From positions 1 through 64,000 of the forward strand of contig JACEEZ010011085.1 in NCBI GenBank assembly GCA_016584305.1: a DNA stretch of 64,000 bases. Direction: 5' to 3'. Positions 54,285-64,000 of the stretch are shown piece by piece (positions within the stretch are counted from its first letter, which is position 1; every line of letters starts with the position of its first letter). The stretch is from Chionoecetes opilio (taxonomy: Eukaryota > Arthropoda > Malacostraca > Decapoda > Majidae). A model generated the notes under the pieces. The model was given only the letters and a program-made list of their open reading frames with translations. It was not told where the DNA came from and did no database searches. Position numbers and translations under genes: made by a program.

Positions 54285-54668
54285 ATACCGTTATATCATA
54301 ATAAATAACCTCTTACTCTTCTATTTAATAGCTTAATGTAATGTAAGCTACTTAAAGGTGCAAATTATTCTAAAAAAAGGATTGTATACTTCAATTTGTA
54401 GGAAAACAGCTATATATCACCGATAACTAGCTAAAATCATTGAAAAGAACACATTTTGAGGGTATAAAGCATTATCATAGGTAAATTCCTTCTTTTAAAT
54501 GATATAACACTACAATTAAAAAGATACTATGAAAAACACGTATAATATACAATTGTATCACAATATAGAGTCTCAAACTCCTATTATAGGCTTACAGTAA
54601 TTTAAAATAGCAATTTCTCACGAAAACAACAATAATTCCACATTTTGAATTTCTCTATCAAAGAAAGG

Positions 54669-55135
54669 GCTGAATAATGTCAATTTTCGACATTTTTTAG
54701 CCCTTCAAAAATACATTAAAACATTTGAAAAAACGTTGTTTCTAAGATTAAAATTGATACGTAATTTTCATGATAAATACACATTTTAAGCTCATAATAT
54801 GTATAATATATTTTTGTAAAAGTGCTGAATAATGTTAATTTCGAACACATTTTAGGCTTTCAAAAATACATTAAAACACTTGAAAAAACGTTTTTTTTTA
54901 AGATTAAAATTGATACCTAAATTTCTTGAAAAATCATATTTTTAGGTCATAACATTGTAAAATATATTTGTGTAAAAGTGCTGAATAATGTCTAATTTCG
55001 ACATTTTTTAGCCTTGCAAAAATACATTAAAATACTTGAAAAAACATTGTTTTTAAGATTAAAATTGATATCTAAATTTCATGAAAAATACATATTTTTA
55101 GCTATTAATTTTGTAAAATAAGTTGTAGCAAATAT
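54669..55135 (-). repeat. Three tandem 156-bp satellite monomers (reference copies)
   Basis: GCTGAAT at 54669, 54824 and 54980 marks starts 155-156 bp apart. Each unit contains a GTCAATTTTCGACA-type dyad, TTTTTAGCC, a CAAAAATACATTAAAAC block, ACTTGAAAAAACGTT, AAGATTAAAATTGATAC, and TTTCATGAAAAATACATAT. They lie inside the longer satellite block that interrupts the 262-bp runs. Confidence 0.85.
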
Positions 55136-56046
55136 AAAAGCTATTTAGCTACAGATATAAAGAAATATACTTCAATTTGTAGAAAAAAAAACCTCTTCAC
55201 TGATAACTAGCTAAAATCATTGAAAACACTACATTTTATGGGTTTATAGCAATATGATAAGTAAAACTACTTGTATATATACAATAACGCTACAGTTTAC
55301 AAGAAACTATGAAAATGCTTGCAATATACCGTTATATCACAATAAATAACCTCTTACTCTTCTATTTAATAGCTTAATGTAATGTAAGCTACTTATAGGT
55401 GCAAATTATTCAAAAAAGAGGATTTTATACTTCAATTTGTAGGAAAACAGCTATATATCACTGATAACTAGCTAAAATCATTGAAAACACTACATTTTAT
55501 GGGTTTATAGCAATATGATAAGTAAAACTACTTGTATATATACAATCACGCTACAGTTTAGAAGAAACTATGAAAAACGCTTGCAATATACCGTTATATC
55601 ACAATAAATAACCTCTTACTCTTCTATTTAATAGCTTAATGTAATGTAAGCTACTTATAGGTGCAAATTATTCTAAAAAGAGGATTTTATACTTCAATTT
55701 GTAGGAAAACAGCTATATATCACCGATAAATAGCTAATATCATTGAAAACACTACATTTTATGGGTTTATAGCAATATGATAAGTAAAACTACTTGTATA
55801 TATACAATAACGCTACAGTTTACAAGAAACTATGAAAAAAGCTTGCAATATACTGTTATATCACAATAAATAACCTCTTACTCTTCTATTTATTAGCTTA
55901 ATGTAATGTAAGCTACTTATAGGTGCAAATTATTCTAAAAAAAGGATTGTATACATCAATTTGTAGGAAAACTGCTATATATCACCGATAACTAGCTAAA
56001 ATCATTGAAAAGAACACATTTTGAGGGTATAAAGCATTATCATAAA

Positions 56047-56145
56047 GTAGCTTACATAATTACCTTAATAATTATGTTATATTATTAATATTTAATAATA
56101 ATTATATTAATACTTAATATACCTTAAGTAGCTTACATTACATTA
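56047..56145. repeat. AT-only switch segment, mirror of 29906-29996
   Basis: AT-only sequence between GTAGCTTAC words. Reverse satellite precedes it, forward satellite follows. Confidence 0.75.
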
Positions 56146-59100
56146 AGCTCATAAATAGAAGAGTAAGAGGTTATTTATTGTGATATAATGCTTTCTTGCA
56201 AGCGTTTTCATAGTTTCTTTAAACTGTAGCGTTATTTAATATATACAAGTATTTTTACATATCATATTGCTATAAACCCATAAAATGTAGTGTTTTCCAT
56301 GATTTTAGCAAGTTATCAGTGAAGAGTTGTTTTTTTCTACAAATTGAAATATATTTCTTTATATCTGTAGCTTAAACAGCTTTTGATATTTGCTACAACA
56401 ATATTTTACAAAATTATAGCTATATATATGTATTTTTCATGAAATTTATGTATCTATTTTAATCTTAAAAAAAAAAAAAAATTCAAGTATTTTAATGTAT
56501 TTTGAAGGGCTAAAAAATTCGAAATTTGACATTATTAACCACTTTTACACAACTATATTTTATAATATTATGAGCTATATATATGTATTTTTCATAAAAA
56601 ATTTAGGTATCAATTTAATCTTAAAAACAACATTTTTTTAAGTATTTTAATGTATTTTAGAAGGCTAAAAATGTCGAGATTTGACATTATTCTGCACTTT
56701 TACACAACTATATTTTTACAATATTATGAGCTTAAATATGTATTTTTCATGAAATTTAGGTATTAATTTTCAAACTTAAAACAACGTTTTTTCAAGTGTT
56801 TTAATGTATTTTTGAAGGGCTAAAAAAATCGAAAATTGACAATATTCTGCCCATTTTTAATAGAGAAATTCAATATGTGTATTATAGTTGTTTTCGTTAG
56901 AAAATGCTATTTTAAAATACTGTAAGCTTATAATAGGAGTTTGAGACTCCATATTGTGATGCAATTGTATATTACACGTGCTTTTCATAGTTTCTTGTAT
57001 ATTGTAGTGTTATATCATAAATAGAAGGAATTTAACTGATGATAATGCTTTATACCCTCAACATGTTTTTCTTTTCAATGATTTTAGCTTGTTATCGGTG
57101 ATATATAGCTGTTTTCCAACAATTTGAAGTATACAACCCTTTTTTTTTAGAATAATTTGCCCCTATAAGTAGCTTACATTACATTAAGCTATAAAATAGA
57201 AGAGTAAGAGGTTATTTATTGTGATATAACGGTATATTGCAAGCGTTTTTCATAGTTTCTTGTAAACTGTAGCGTTATTGTATATATAAAAGTAGATTTA
57301 CTTATCATATTGCAAAAAACCCATAAAATGTAGTGTTTATAATGATTTTAGCTAGTTATCAGTGAAGAGCTGTTTCTACAAATTGAAGTATATTCCCTTA
57401 TATCGGCAGCTGAATAGATTTTTTATATTTGCTACAATTATTTTAACAAAATTAATAGCTAAAAAATATGTATTTTTTATGAAATTTAGGTATCAATTTT
57501 AATTTTAAAAACAACATTTTTTCAAGTATTTTAATGTATTTTTGCAGGGCTAAAAAATGTCGAAATATGACATTATTCTGCACTTTTACACAACTATACT
57601 TTACAATATTATGAGCTTAAAATATGTATTTTTCATGAAATTTAGGTATTCATTTTAATCTTAAAAACAACGTTTTTTCAAGTGTTTAATATATTTTTGA
57701 AAGGCTAAAAAATGTCGAAAATTGACATTATTCAGCCCTTTTTTTGTAAGAGAATTCAAAAATGGTATTATATTTGTTTTCGTTAGAAAATGCTATTTTA
57801 AACTACTGTAAGCTTATAATTGGAGTTTGAGACTCAATATTGTGATACAATTGTATATTACACGTGTTTTTCATAGTCTCTTTTAAATTGTAGTATTATA
57901 TCATAAACAGAAGGAATTTACCTTACGATAATGCTTTATACCCTCAAAATGTGTTCTTTTCAATGATTTTAGCTAGTTTTCGGTGATATATAGCTGTATT
58001 TCTACAAATTGAAGTATACAATCCTTTTTTTAGAATAATTTGCAATAATTTTAGAATAATTAAGTAGCTTACATTACATTAAGCTATAAAATAGAAGAGT
58101 AAGAGGATATTTATTGTGATGTAACGGTATATTGCAAGCGTTTTTCATAGTTTCTTGTAAACTGTAGCGTTATTGTATATATACAAGTAGTTTTACTTAT
58201 CATATTGCTATAAAACCCATAAATGTAGTGTTTTCAATGATTTTAGGAAGTTATCAGTGAAGAGATGTTTTTTTCTACCAATTGAAGTATATTTCTTTAA
58301 ATCTGTAGCTAAATAGATTTTGATATTTGCTACAACTATATTTTACAAAATTAATAGCTAAATATATGTATTTTTTCATGAAATTTAGGTATCTATTTTA
58401 ATCTTAAAAACAATGTTTTTTTCAAGTATTTTAATGTATTTTGAAAGGCTAAAAAATGTCGAAATTTGACATTATTAAGCACTTTTACACAACTATATTT
58501 TATAATATTATGAGCTAAAAATATGTATTTTTCATGAAATTTAGGTATCAATTTTAATCTTAAAAACAACGTTTTTTTAAGTATTTTAATGTATTTTAGA
58601 GGGGCTACAAAATGTCGAGATTTGACATTATTCTGCACTTTTACACAAATATATTTTACAATATTATGAGCTTAATATATGTATTTTTCATGATATTTAG
58701 GTATTCATTTTAATCTTAAAAACAACGTTTTTTCAAGTTTTTTAATGTATTTTGAAGGGCTAAAAAATAACGTAAATTGACAATTTTCTGCCCATTTTCT
58801 AATAGAGAAATATAAATGTGGTGTTATGTTGTTTTCTTTAGAAAATGCTATTTTAAACTACTGTAACTTATAATAGGGTTTGAGACTCCATATTGTGATA
58901 CAATTGTATATTACACGTGTTTTTCATAGTTTCTTGTATATTGTAATGTTATATCATAATAGAAGGAATTTAACTGATAATAATGCTTTATACCCTCAAA
59001 ATGTGTTCTCTTTAATGATTTTAGCTAGTGATCGTAATATATAGCTGTTTTCCAACAATTTGAAGTATACAATCCTTTATTTAGAATAATTTTGCACCTA

Positions 59101-60974
59101 TAAGTAGCTTACATTACAATAAGCTAACAAATAGAAGAGTAAGAGGTTATTTATTGTGATATAACGGTATATTGTAAGCAATTTTCGTAGTTTCTTGTAA
59201 ACTGTAGTGTTATTGTATATATACAAGTAGTTTTTACTTATCATATTGCTATATACCCATAAAATGTATGTGTTTCAATGATTTTAGCTAGTTATCAGTG
59301 AAGAGCTGTTTTTTTCTTCAAATTGAAGTATAATTCTTTATTTCGGTAGCTAAATAGCTTTGATATTTTCTACAACTATATTTTACTTAATTAATAGCTA
59401 AAAATATGTGTTTTTCATCAAATTTAAGTATAAATTTTAATCTTCAAAACAACGTTTTTTCAAGTATTTTAATGTATTTTTGAAAGGCTAAAAAATGTCG
59501 AAATTTGACATTATTCAGCGCTTTTAACACATATTTTACAATATTATGAGCTTAAAATATGTATTTTTTATGAGATTTAGTTATTAATTTTAATCTTAAA
59601 AACAACGTTTTTTCAAGTGTTTTAATGTATTTTTGAAAGCCTAAAAAATGTCGAAAATTGACATTATTCAGCCCTTTTTTTGATAGAGAAATTCAAAATG
59701 TGGTATTATAGATGTTTTCGTTAGAAAATGCTATTTTAAACTACTGTAAGCTAATAATAGGAGTTTGATACTCTATATTGTGATACAATTGTATATTACA
59801 CGTGTTTTTCAGTCTCTTGTAAATTGTAGTGTTATATCACAAATAGAAGGAATTTACCTTTCGATAATTATAATACGATAATTATACCCTCAAAATGTGT
59901 TCTTTTCAATGATTTTAGCTAGTTATCGGTGATAAATAGCTGTTTTTCTACAAATTGAAGTATACAATCCTTTTTTTAGAATAATTTGCATCTATAAGTA
60001 GCTTACATTACATTAAGCTATAAAATAGAAGAGTAAGAGGTTATTTATTGTGATATAACGGTATATTGCAAGCGTTTTTCATAGTTTCTTGTAAACTGTA
60101 GCGTTATTGTATATATACAAGTAGTTTTTCTTGTCATATTGCTATAAAACCCTTAAAATGTAGTGTTTATAATGATTTTAGCTAGTTATCAGTGATGAGC
60201 TGTTTTTTTTCTAACAAATTGAAGTATATTCATTTATATCGTAGCTAAATAGCTTTTTTGATATTTGCTACAATTATATTTTACAATATTAAGAGCTAAA
60301 AATATGTATTTTTCATGAAATTCATGTATCAATTTTAATCTTAAAATAGCTTTTTTTCAAGTATATTAATGTATTTTTGAAAGGCTAAAAATGTCGAAAT
60401 TTGACATTATTCAGCCCTTTTTTTTGATAGAGAAATTCAAAATGTGGTATTATAGTTGTTTTCGTTAGAAAATGCTATTTTAACTACTGTAAGCTTTATA
60501 ATAGGAGTTTGATACTCTATATTGTGATACAATTGTATATTACACGTGTTTTCATAGTCTCTTGTAAATGTAGTGTTATATCATAAAAGAAGGAATTTAC
60601 CTTACGATAATGCTTTATACCCTCAAATGTGTTCTTTTCAATGATTTTAGCTAGTTATTGGTGATATAAAGCTGTTTTTCTACAAATTGAAGTATACAAT
60701 CCTTTTTTTAGAATAATTTGCACCTATAAGTAGCTTACATTACATTAAGCTATAAAATAGAAGAGTAAGAGGTTATTTATTGTGATGTAACGGAATATTG
60801 CAATCGTTTTTCATAGTTTCTTGTAAACTGTAGCGTTATTGTATATATACAGTAGTTTTACTTATCATATTGCTATATACCCATAAAATGTAGTGTTGAT
60901 AATGATTAAAATAATAATATAAATAAAAATGATTTTCCTTCTTATAATTCTTTATACCCTCAAAATGTGTTGTT
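56146..60974 (+). repeat. AT-rich satellite, forward orientation, clean consensus
   Basis: Mirror of 25103-29905 but with far fewer indels, so it is the better reference for that segment. It includes 156-type runs at about 56390-56860, 57480-57740, 58370-58790, 59400-59680 and a shorter one near 60300-60420. It ends at GTGTTGTT, where the HINE-like repeat starts. No genes. Confidence 0.85.
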
Positions 60975-61016
60975 TCCTCCGTCAACGAAGTTGGAGGGGT
61001 TATGTTTTCACCCCGA

Positions 61017-61081
<65 letters not shown>

Positions 61082-61291
61082 TAGTGTACAGGAATTCTCG
61101 AAGAGTTACGAATAGATTTGGACCAAACTCGGTATACCAAATCTATTTGGTATAAGGAAGGAATTATTTAATTTTGGATAAAATCTATCGACAAGTGTTG
61201 CTATGGCAACTATTGATGAAATATTCGGCCGAGAGGTATGCGCTCATACTGAGTGCATATATATATATATATAATATATAATATATATAAT
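60975..61291 (+). mobile_element. HINE-like repeat with (GTCT)n and (TA)n tail
   Basis: Begins TCCTCCGTCAACGAAGTTGG, then a (CTGT)n tract at about 61017-61077 with one CTAT unit, TACGAATAGATTTGG, a TTTGGTATA duplication, GCTCATACTGAGTGC and a (TA)n tail. It sits at the same satellite position (GTGTTG/TTTTC) as the copy at 13901 but here the satellite beyond it is inverted, and the terminal CTAG end is absent. The mirror copy is at 24787-25102. Confidence 0.7.
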
Positions 61292-64000
61292 ACTTGAAAT
61301 ATACAATTGTATCAGAATAAATAGTGTCATAGTCCTTTAATAAGCTTACAGTAGTATAAAAATAGCATTTTCTAACGAAAACCACTATAATACCACATTT
61401 TAAATTTCTCTATCATAAAAAGGGCTGAATAATGTCAATTTTCGACATATTTTTTGCCTTCCGAAATTACATTACAACCTTTGTCAATAAATAAAATTGA
61501 AACTTAAATTTCATGAAAAATACATATTTTTAGCTATAATTTTGTAAAATGTAGTTGTAGCAAATATCAAAAGTATTTAGCGACAGATATAGAGGAATAA
61601 ACTTCATTTGTAGAAAACAACAACTCTGCACTGATAACTAGCTAAAATCATTGAAAACACTACATTTTATGGGTATATATCAATATGAAAAGTAAAACTA
61701 CTTGTATATATACAAATAAACTACAGTTTACAAGAAGCTATAAAAAACGCTTGCAATAATGCAACGTTTATATCACAATAAATAACCTCTTACTCCTCTA
61801 TTTATTAGCTTAATGTAATGTAAGCTACTTATAGGTGCAAATTAATCTAAAAAAAAAACGCTTGTACACTTCAATTTGTAGGAAAAAAGCTATATTTCAC
61901 CGATAACTAGCTAAAATCATTGAAAAGAACACATTTCGAGGGTATAAAGCATTATAATAAGGGAAAATTTCTTTTATTTATGATATAACACTACAATTTA
62001 CAAGAAACTATGAAAAACACTTTTAATATACAGATGTATCACAATAAATAGCCTCAAACTCCTTTTATAAGCTTACAGTAGTATAAAATAGCATTTCCTA
62101 ACAAAAAAACCTATAACACCACTTTTTTTATTTCTCTATCAAAAAAAGGGCTGAAGTATGTCAATTTTCGACATTTTTTTGCCCATCAAAAATAAATTAA
62201 AAGACATGAAAAAACGTAGTTTTTAGGAATAAAATTGATACTTAAATTTAATGAAAATACATATTTTGAGGTATTTATTCTGTAAAATATAGTTGTAGCA
62301 AATATCAAAAGCTATTTAGCTACAGATATAGAGGAATATACTTAAATTTGTAGAAAACAACAAAATTTCACTGATAACTAGCTAAAATAATTGAAAACAC
62401 TAATTTTATGGTATATAGCAATATGATAAGTAAAACTACTTGTATATATACAATAACACTACAGTTTACAAGCAACTATGAAAAAACGCTGCAATATACC
62501 GTTTTATCACAATAAATATCCGCTTACTCCTCTATGTATTAGCTAAATGTAATGTAAGCTACTTATAGGTGCAAATTAATCTAAAAAAAGACTTATATAC
62601 TTCAATTTTTTGAAAATAAGCTATATTTCACCGATAACTAGCTGAAAACATTGAAAACAACACATTTTGAGGGTATAAAGCATTATACCAAGGAAAATTC
62701 CTTTTTTTTTACGATATAACCCTGCAAATTTACGAGAAACTATGAAAAACACTTGAAATATACAATTGTATCACAATAAATAGTCTCAAACTCCTTTAAT
62801 AGGCTTACAGTAGCTTAAGTAGCTTTTTTTTACGAAAACAACTATAATGCCACATATAAAATGTATCTATCAAAAAAGGGCTGAATAATGTAAATTTGCA
62901 ACATATTTTTTGCCATTCAAAAAGGCATTAAAACACTTGAAAAAAGCGTTGTTTTTAGGTGTAAAATCGATACTTAAATTTCATTAAAATATACATATTT
63001 TTAGCTATTAATTTTGTAAATGTAGTTGTAGCAAATTTCGAAAGCTATTTAGCTACAGATATAAAGGAATATACTTCAATTTGTAGACAAAACAACTCTT
63101 CACTGATAAATAGCTAGAATCATTGAAAACACTACATTTTATGGGTATATAGCAATATGATAAGTAAAACTACTTGTATATATACAATACCACAACAGTT
63201 TACAAGAAACTATAAAAAACGCTTGCAATATACCTTTATATCACGAATAAATAACCTCTTACCTCTCTATTTATTAGATTATGTAATGTAAGCTACTTAT
63301 AATGCAAGTCATCTAAAAAAAAGCTTGTATACTTCAATTTGTAGGAAAAAGCTATATTTCACCGATAATTAGCAAAATCATTGAAAACAACACATTTTGA
63401 GGGTATAAGAATTATAATGAGGAAAATTCCTTTTATTTATGATATAACACTACAATTTACAAGAAACTATGAAAAACACTTTTAATATACAATTGTATCA
63501 CAATAAATAGCCTCAAACCCCTTTTATAAGCTTACATTAGTATAAAAGAGCATTTCCTAACAAAAAAAACCTATAACACCACTTTTTGTATTTCTCTATC
63601 AAAAGAAGGGCTGAAGATGTCAATTTTCGACATTTTTTTGCCCATCAAAAATAAATTAAAGGACATGAAAAACGTAGTTTTTAGGAATAAAATTGATACT
63701 TAAATTTAATGAAAAATACATATTTTTAGCTATTTATTCTGTAAATATAGTTGTAGCAAATATCAAAAGCTATTTAGCTACAGATATAGAGGAATATACT
63801 AAAATTTGTAGAAAACACAACATTTCACTGATAACTAGCTAAAATAATTTAAAACACTAAATTGTATGGGTATATAGCAATATGATAAGTAAAACTACTT
63901 GTATATATACAATAACACTACAGTTTACAAGCAACTATGAAAAACGCTTGCAATATATCGTTTTAATCACAATAAATATCCGCTTACTCCTCTATGTATT
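61292..64000 (-). repeat. AT-rich satellite, reverse orientation, clean, runs off the edge
   Basis: Composite units of about 733 bp in reverse orientation, mirroring about 22075-24786. The last bases, ending CCTCTATGTATT at 64000, pair with the segment at about 22075. No genes. Confidence 0.85.

Larger units (their letters stand above)
43018..56046 (-). repeat. AT-rich satellite, reverse orientation, mirror of 29997-43014
   Basis: The order of monomer blocks mirrors the left arm: 156-type blocks near 43265, 44880, 49265, 53625 and 55195 pair with 42760, 41220, 36810, 32400 and 30840. Sequence up to about 53600 is noisy, with artificial-looking homopolymers (poly-T about 43710-43740, poly-C about 44878-44891, poly-A about 46089-46115, poly-G about 48005). 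After that it is clean and the monomer period can be measured exactly. No genes. Confidence 0.85.

Noticed and set aside
26245..58638. Short open frames of 60-86 residues in the satellite
   Set aside because: AT-rich repeat translation, interrupted differently in each monomer copy.
25103..60974. Regular repeats as a CRISPR-like array
   Set aside because: Units are contiguous 262- or 156-bp satellite monomers with no unique spacers, in a eukaryotic context.

Overview
The window is animal repeat DNA from an invertebrate; no host protein-coding gene and no tRNA or rRNA gene could be supported. A BEL/Pao LTR retrotransposon, an L2/Daphne-like LINE, a GTCT-microsatellite repeat of the HINE/DINE type, long (TA)n and (GT)n tracts and a very AT-rich satellite together suggest an aquatic invertebrate, possibly a crustacean or another arthropod. 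The species is a guess; the metazoan origin is not. Parts of the sequence look like poorly polished long-read consensus, with many one-base deletions, long artificial-looking homopolymers and single-N joins.

Layout. 1-2380: simple sequence, a GC-rich dyad repeat seen twice, a C-rich tract, and anonymous DNA. 2386-5398: a minus-strand LINE with a readable reverse transcriptase, a broken linker and the end of an endonuclease domain. It is cut at its endonuclease by a plus-strand BEL/Pao element (5399 to about 12046) that has gag, protease and integrase remnants but has lost reverse transcriptase and RNase H. The 5' LTR of that element is itself split by a 1.46 kb palindromic (long-TIR) element at 5894-7349. 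Part of this segment is repeated after a single N at 7902.

From about 12047 to the window end lies a satellite of about 50 kb. Its building blocks are a 262-bp monomer, a 156-bp monomer, and composites of them of about 733 bp and about 4.4 kb. A HINE-like repeat (13901-18052) interrupts it, and inside that repeat's (TA)n tract sits a 2.95 kb DNA transposon (14824-17769). The transposon carries a transposase-like gene of about 730 codons with one frameshift, 13-bp terminal inverted repeats and paired subterminal repeats. A truncated, inverted 5' end of a sister copy lies beside it.

The most striking feature is at the largest scale. Positions from about 22075 to 64000 form one inverted repeat of about 42 kb, centred at about 43016 with a spacer of only about 3 bp and running off the right edge. 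The two arms share the HINE copy, the AT-rich switch point and the order of monomer types. The near-zero spacer, and the noisy sequence at 25.1-53.6 kb against clean sequence after 53.6 kb, make a fold-back read or assembly artefact a serious alternative to a real palindromic satellite. The nesting order read from the sequence is: LINE, then BEL/Pao inside it, then the palindromic element inside the BEL LTR; and satellite, then HINE, then DNA transposon.
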